Positions 60,696 to 64,000 of a stretch of 64,000 nt of DNA are shown here, one piece after another. The first letter of the stretch is position 1. The number at the start of each line of letters is the position of its first letter. The stretch spans positions 2,108,001-2,172,000 of the forward strand of contig NZ_CP096882.1 in NCBI RefSeq assembly GCF_023273875.1, written 5' to 3'. A program made the translations under genes and the position numbers. The notes under the pieces are model-generated. The model ran no database searches. It was not told where the DNA came from and saw only the letters and a program-made list of their open reading frames with translations. Source of the stretch: Pseudarthrobacter sp. SSS035 (GTDB lineage: Bacteria > Actinomycetota > Actinomycetes > Actinomycetales > Micrococcaceae).

Positions 60696-63600
60696 ATGAC
60701 TCACACTGCAACGGAAGCCACCGGACAGACAGACGTCCCGCAGGCCCGTGCCCTCGCGGCGGACACCATCACCCTGGTGCGCCGCTGGCTGACCGAGGCT
60801 TCCAAAGTTCCCGTTGACGCCTCGGCCGAGCAGCTCGCCGGTGTGCTGAAGGACCCGAACGGCCTGGACTTCACCGTTGGCTTCGTGGACGGCGTGGTCC
60901 GTCCCGAAGACCTGCATGTGGCTGCCCGCAACCTCGCCGCCCTGGCGCCCAAGGTCCCGGCGTTCTTGCCCTGGTACATGCGCAGCGCCGTCCGCCTCGG
61001 CGGCACCATGGCCCCGGTCCTGCCGCAGGTGGTCATCCCGATCGCCCGCCGCGTGCTCCGCGAAATGGTGGGCCACCTGATCGTCGACGCCACCGACGCC
61101 AAGCTGGGCCCGGCCATCGCCAAGATCCGCAAGGACGGCATCAAGCTCAACGTGAACCTCCTCGGCGAGGCCGTCCTCGGCGAACACGAGGCTTCCCGCC
61201 GGCTCGCGGGGACGCACACGCTCCTGGCCCGCCCGGACGTGGACTACGTCTCCATCAAGGTTTCCTCCACCGTGGCCCCGCACTCAGCCTGGGCTTTCGA
61301 GGAGGCCGTGGAGCACGTGGTCGAGAAGCTCACCCCGCTGTTCACCAAGGCCGCGTCCTTCGCGGGCGCTGCGTCAGGCGCTGGCGCGGCGAAGAAGGCC
61401 AAGTTCATCAACCTGGACATGGAGGAATACAAGGACCTGGACATGACCATCGCGGTCTTCACCAGGATCCTGGAGAAGCCCGAGTTCAAGAACCTGGAAG
61501 CCGGCATCGTGCTGCAGGCCTACCTGCCCGACGCCCTTTCCGCCATGATCCGCCTGCAGGACTGGGCCGCCGAACGCCGCGCCAACGGCGGAGCCGCGAT
61601 CAAGGTCCGTGTGGTCAAGGGCGCCAACCTGCCCATGGAACACGTGGAATCCTCGCTGCACGACTGGCCGCTGGCCACCTGGCACACCAAACAGGATTCG
61701 GACACCAACTACAAGCGCGTCATCAACTACTCGCTGCACCCGGACCGGATCAACAACGTCCGGATCGGCGTGGCCGGCCACAACCTCTTCGACATCGCCT
61801 TCGCCTGGCTGCTCGCGAAGCAGCGCGGCGTGGAGTCCGGCATCGAATTCGAGATGCTGCTCGGCATGGCGCAGGGCCAGGCTGAAGCGGTCAAGAAGGA
61901 CGTCGGCTCGCTGCTGCTGTACACCCCGGTGGTGCACCCGGCCGAGTTCGACGTCGCCATCGCCTACCTGATCCGCCGCCTCGAAGAGGGCGCCAGCCAG
62001 GACAACTTCATGTCCGCCGTGTTTGAACTCAGTGAAAACGAAGTGCTGTTCGAGCGCGAGAAGCAGCGCTTCCTCGCCTCCCTGGACACGCTCGACGACG
62101 AGGTCCCCCCGGCCAACCGGCAGCAGAACCGCAGCCTCCCGCCGCAGCCCCTGCCGCGTGACACGTTCGCGAACACCGCGGACACCGACCCGTCGCTGCC
62201 CGCCAACCGCACCTGGGGCCGGGCCATCCTGGACCGTGTCCCGACCTCCACGCTGGGCAACGCCGCCGTCGACGCCGCCACCATCAGTGACGCGGATACC
62301 CTCAACACCGTCATCGCCACCGCCGTCGAGAAGGGCAAGGCCTGGGGCGCCCTGACCGGCGACGAGCGCGCCGAGATCCTGCACCGCGCCGGCGACGTCC
62401 TCGAAGCCCGCCGCGCCGACCTCCTGGAGGTCATGGCCAGCGAAACCGGCAAAACCATCGACCAGGGCGATCCCGAGGTCAGCGAAGCCGTGGACTTCGC
62501 CCACTACTACGCCGAGTCCGCCCGGCAGCTGGAAAAGGTCGACGGCGCCACGTTCGTCCCAGCCAAACTCACCGTGGTGACCCCGCCGTGGAACTTCCCG
62601 GTGGCCATCCCGGCAGGGTCCACCCTCGCGGCACTCGCCGCCGGCTCCGCCGTCGTGATCAAACCCGCGAAGCAGGCCCGCCGCAGCGGTGCCGTGATGA
62701 TCGAAGCACTCTGGGAAGCCGGTGTCCCGCGCGACGTGCTGACCATGGTCCAGCTCGGAGAGCGTGAACTCGGCCAGCAGCTGATCTCCCACCCGTCCGT
62801 GGACCGCGTGATCCTGACCGGCGGCTACGAGACCGCCGAGCTGTTCCGCTCCTTCCGCAAGGACCTGCCGCTGCTGGCCGAGACGAGCGGCAAAAACGCC
62901 ATCATCGTCACGCCGAGCGCGGATCTGGACCTGGCCGCCAAGGACGTGGCGTACTCCGCGTTCGGCCATGCCGGCCAGAAGTGCTCGGCAGCATCACTGG
63001 TGATCCTGGTGGGCTCTGTTGCCAAGTCCAAGCGCTTCCACAACCAGCTCGTCGACGCCGTCACCTCGCTGAAGGTGGGTTACCCGCAGGACCCCACCAG
63101 CCAGATGGGCCCCATCATCGAGCCCGCCAACGGCAAGCTCCTGAACGCGCTCACCACCCTGGGCGAAGGCGAAACCTGGGCCGTGGAACCGAAGAAGCTC
63201 GACGAAACCGGCCGCCTGTGGAGCCCCGGCGTACGCTACGGCGTCCGCCGCGGATCATACTTCCACCTCACGGAATTCTTCGGACCGGTCCTCGGCGTCA
63301 TGACCGCTGACACGCTCGAAGAGGCCATCTCCATCCAGAACCAGATCGAATACGGCCTCACCGCCGGCCTGCACTCCCTGAACCCGGACGAGCTCGGCAC
63401 CTGGCTGGACTCCGTCCAGGCCGGCAACCTCTACGTGAACCGCGGCATCACCGGCGCCATCGTGCAGCGCCAGCCCTTCGGCGGCTGGAAGAAATCCGCC
63501 GTCGGCGCCGGAACCAAGGCCGGCGGACCCAACTACCTCGCCGGCCTCGGCGACTGGGTCAGCGCGGACGCGTCAGTCACGCGGGCCGTCACCAACGCGG

Positions 63601-64000
63601 GCGTGGGCCGCATCCAGAACGCCGCCGCAGGCGAACTGCAGCCGGCTGAGATTGAGTCGCTGCAGCGCTCCCTCGGGTCCGATGCCCTGGCCTGGGCCGA
63701 CGAGTTCGGCACCGCCAAGGACGTTTCCGGCCTGAGCGCGGAACGGAACATCTTCCGCTACCGCGCGCTGCCGGTCACTGTGCGGCTCTCCGAAGGTGCC
63801 CTGCTGGCCCACCTCGTGCGGACCGTCGCGGCCGGTGTCCTGGCCGGCTCAGCACTGACCGTGTCCACCGCCGTCGACCTTCCCGCACAGCTGCGCACCG
63901 TGCTCACCGGGCTGGACATTTCGGTCACTGTGGAGTCGGACGCCGGCTGGCTGGCTTCGGCGGCACGCCTCGCGGCGGCGGGCAAACTGTCCGGCGCGCG
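60696..64000 (+). CDS. putA: Bifunctional proline dehydrogenase / P5C dehydrogenase (3' end outside window)
   Basis: The frame is open from the ATG at 60696 to the last base (about 1101 codons); related actinobacterial enzymes are around 1150 residues, so only the end is missing. The FAD-binding proline dehydrogenase barrel (residues about 60-450) shows YVSIKVSSTVAPHSAWAFEE, LQAYLPDALSAMIRLQDWAA and AAIKVRVVKGANLPMEHVES. The aldehyde dehydrogenase part follows with VVTPPWNFPVAIPAGSTLAA, catalytic Glu in LPLLAETSGKNAI and catalytic Cys in AFGHAGQKCSAASLV. It oxidises proline to glutamate, passing P5C inside. No N-terminal ribbon-helix-helix DNA-binding domain is present, unlike E. coli PutA, so a separate regulator is needed. 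Confidence 0.96.
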   Translation, partial: MTHTATEATGQTDVPQARALAADTITLVRRWLTEASKVPVDASAEQLAGVLKDPNGLDFTVGFVDGVVRPEDLHVAARNLAALAPKVPAFLPWYMRSAVRLGGTMAPVLPQVVIPIARRVLREMVGHLIVDATDAKLGPAIAKIRKDGIKLNVNLLGEAVLGEHEASRRLAGTHTLLARPDVDYVSIKVSSTVAPHSAWAFEEAVEHVVEKLTPLFTKAASFAGAASGAGAAKKAKFINLDMEEYKDLDMTIAVFTRILEKPEFKNLEAGIVLQAYLPDALSAMIRLQDWAAERRANGGAAIKVRVVKGANLPMEHVESSLHDWPLATWHTKQDSDTNYKRVINYSLHPDRINNVRIGVAGHNLFDIAFAWLLAKQRGVESGIEFEMLLGMAQGQAEAVKKDVGSLLLYTPVVHPAEFDVAIAYLIRRLEEGASQDNFMSAVFELSENEVLFEREKQRFLASLDTLDDEVPPANRQQNRSLPPQPLPRDTFANTADTDPSLPANRTWGRAILDRVPTSTLGNAAVDAATISDADTLNTVIATAVEKGKAWGALTGDERAEILHRAGDVLEARRADLLEVMASETGKTIDQGDPEVSEAVDFAHYYAESARQLEKVDGATFVPAKLTVVTPPWNFPVAIPAGSTLAALAAGSAVVIKPAKQARRSGAVMIEALWEAGVPRDVLTMVQLGERELGQQLISHPSVDRVILTGGYETAELFRSFRKDLPLLAETSGKNAIIVTPSADLDLAAKDVAYSAFGHAGQKCSAASLVILVGSVAKSKRFHNQLVDAVTSLKVGYPQDPTSQMGPIIEPANGKLLNALTTLGEGETWAVEPKKLDETGRLWSPGVRYGVRRGSYFHLTEFFGPVLGVMTADTLEEAISIQNQIEYGLTAGLHSLNPDELGTWLDSVQAGNLYVNRGITGAIVQRQPFGGWKKSAVGAGTKAGGPNYLAGLGDWVSADASVTRAVTNAGVGRIQNAAAGELQPAEIESLQRSLGSDALAWADEFGTAKDVSGLSAERNIFRYRALPVTVRLSEGALLAHLVRTVAAGVLAGSALTVSTAVDLPAQLRTVLTGLDISVTVESDAGWLASAARLAAAGKLSGA

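Noticed and set aside
61374..62969. 531-codon open frame on the minus strand
   Set aside because: It is antisense to putA, whose frame has complete catalytic motifs in both domains. Long antisense frames are normal in high-GC coding DNA.

Overview
This window looks like the chromosome of a high-GC actinobacterium of the Arthrobacter / Pseudarthrobacter group (Micrococcaceae). The best single indicator is a 547-residue choline oxidase that agrees, as far as I can recall it, almost residue for residue with the Arthrobacter globiformis enzyme. The rRNA leaders, the 101-residue S14, a PutA without a DNA-binding domain and the GH15 trehalase-type protein fit the same group. No strain is claimed.

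Layout. 1-1428: tail of an SGNH hydrolase, then rpmB-rpmG-rpsN. 1636-7746: a complete rRNA operon (16S-23S-5S). 7747-12800: an accessory stretch with a YCII-like protein, a scrapped AraC/flavoprotein remnant, a complete IS21-family element with a 5-bp target duplication, a DHFR/RibD-like reductase, an ISL3 transposase scrap and a methyltransferase. 12801-18880: a second, near-identical rRNA operon in the same orientation. 19168-23843: HU, a CopD-CtaG membrane fusion and a thioredoxin-NHL protein. 23884-29282 (minus): a membrane-anchored protein, a HerA/DUF853 ATPase, a GNAT and a large FAD/NAD(P)-binding protein. 29604-37121: a tightly coupled plus-strand operon with a polar amino-acid ABC importer, three luciferase-like flavin monooxygenases, a DUF1684 protein and a possible 52-residue peptide. 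37118-42696 (minus): a choline-to-glycine-betaine operon (APC transporter, choline oxidase, betaine aldehyde dehydrogenase, TetR) with a double palindromic operator. 42727-45584: a second, partly decayed relative of the monooxygenase/transporter locus. 45799-53417: a LacI-controlled sugar operon (binding protein, two permeases, GH130, secreted protein). 53732-56371: a fusion of a trehalose-phosphatase-like domain, apparently catalytically dead, to a GH15 hydrolase. 56433-57836 (minus): AEC transporter and panD. 57943-64000: LysR regulator, APC amino-acid permease and PutA, cut by the window end.

How the parts work together. The two rRNA operons are direct repeats about 11.15 kb apart, so recombination between them could lose or duplicate everything between them; that interval holds gene debris and mobile DNA. 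Most of the rest is small-molecule import plus catabolism, each locus with its own regulator: choline (TetR), beta-mannosides or a related sugar (LacI), proline (LysR). The ABC/monooxygenase operon is the strongest candidate for a poorly described pathway. It would import a modified, perhaps sulfur-containing, amino acid and cleave it oxidatively; the substrate is inference. Two intergenic copies of a roughly 100-bp imperfect palindrome bracket the sugar operon, and a 34-bp promoter motif is shared by the permease and putA genes.
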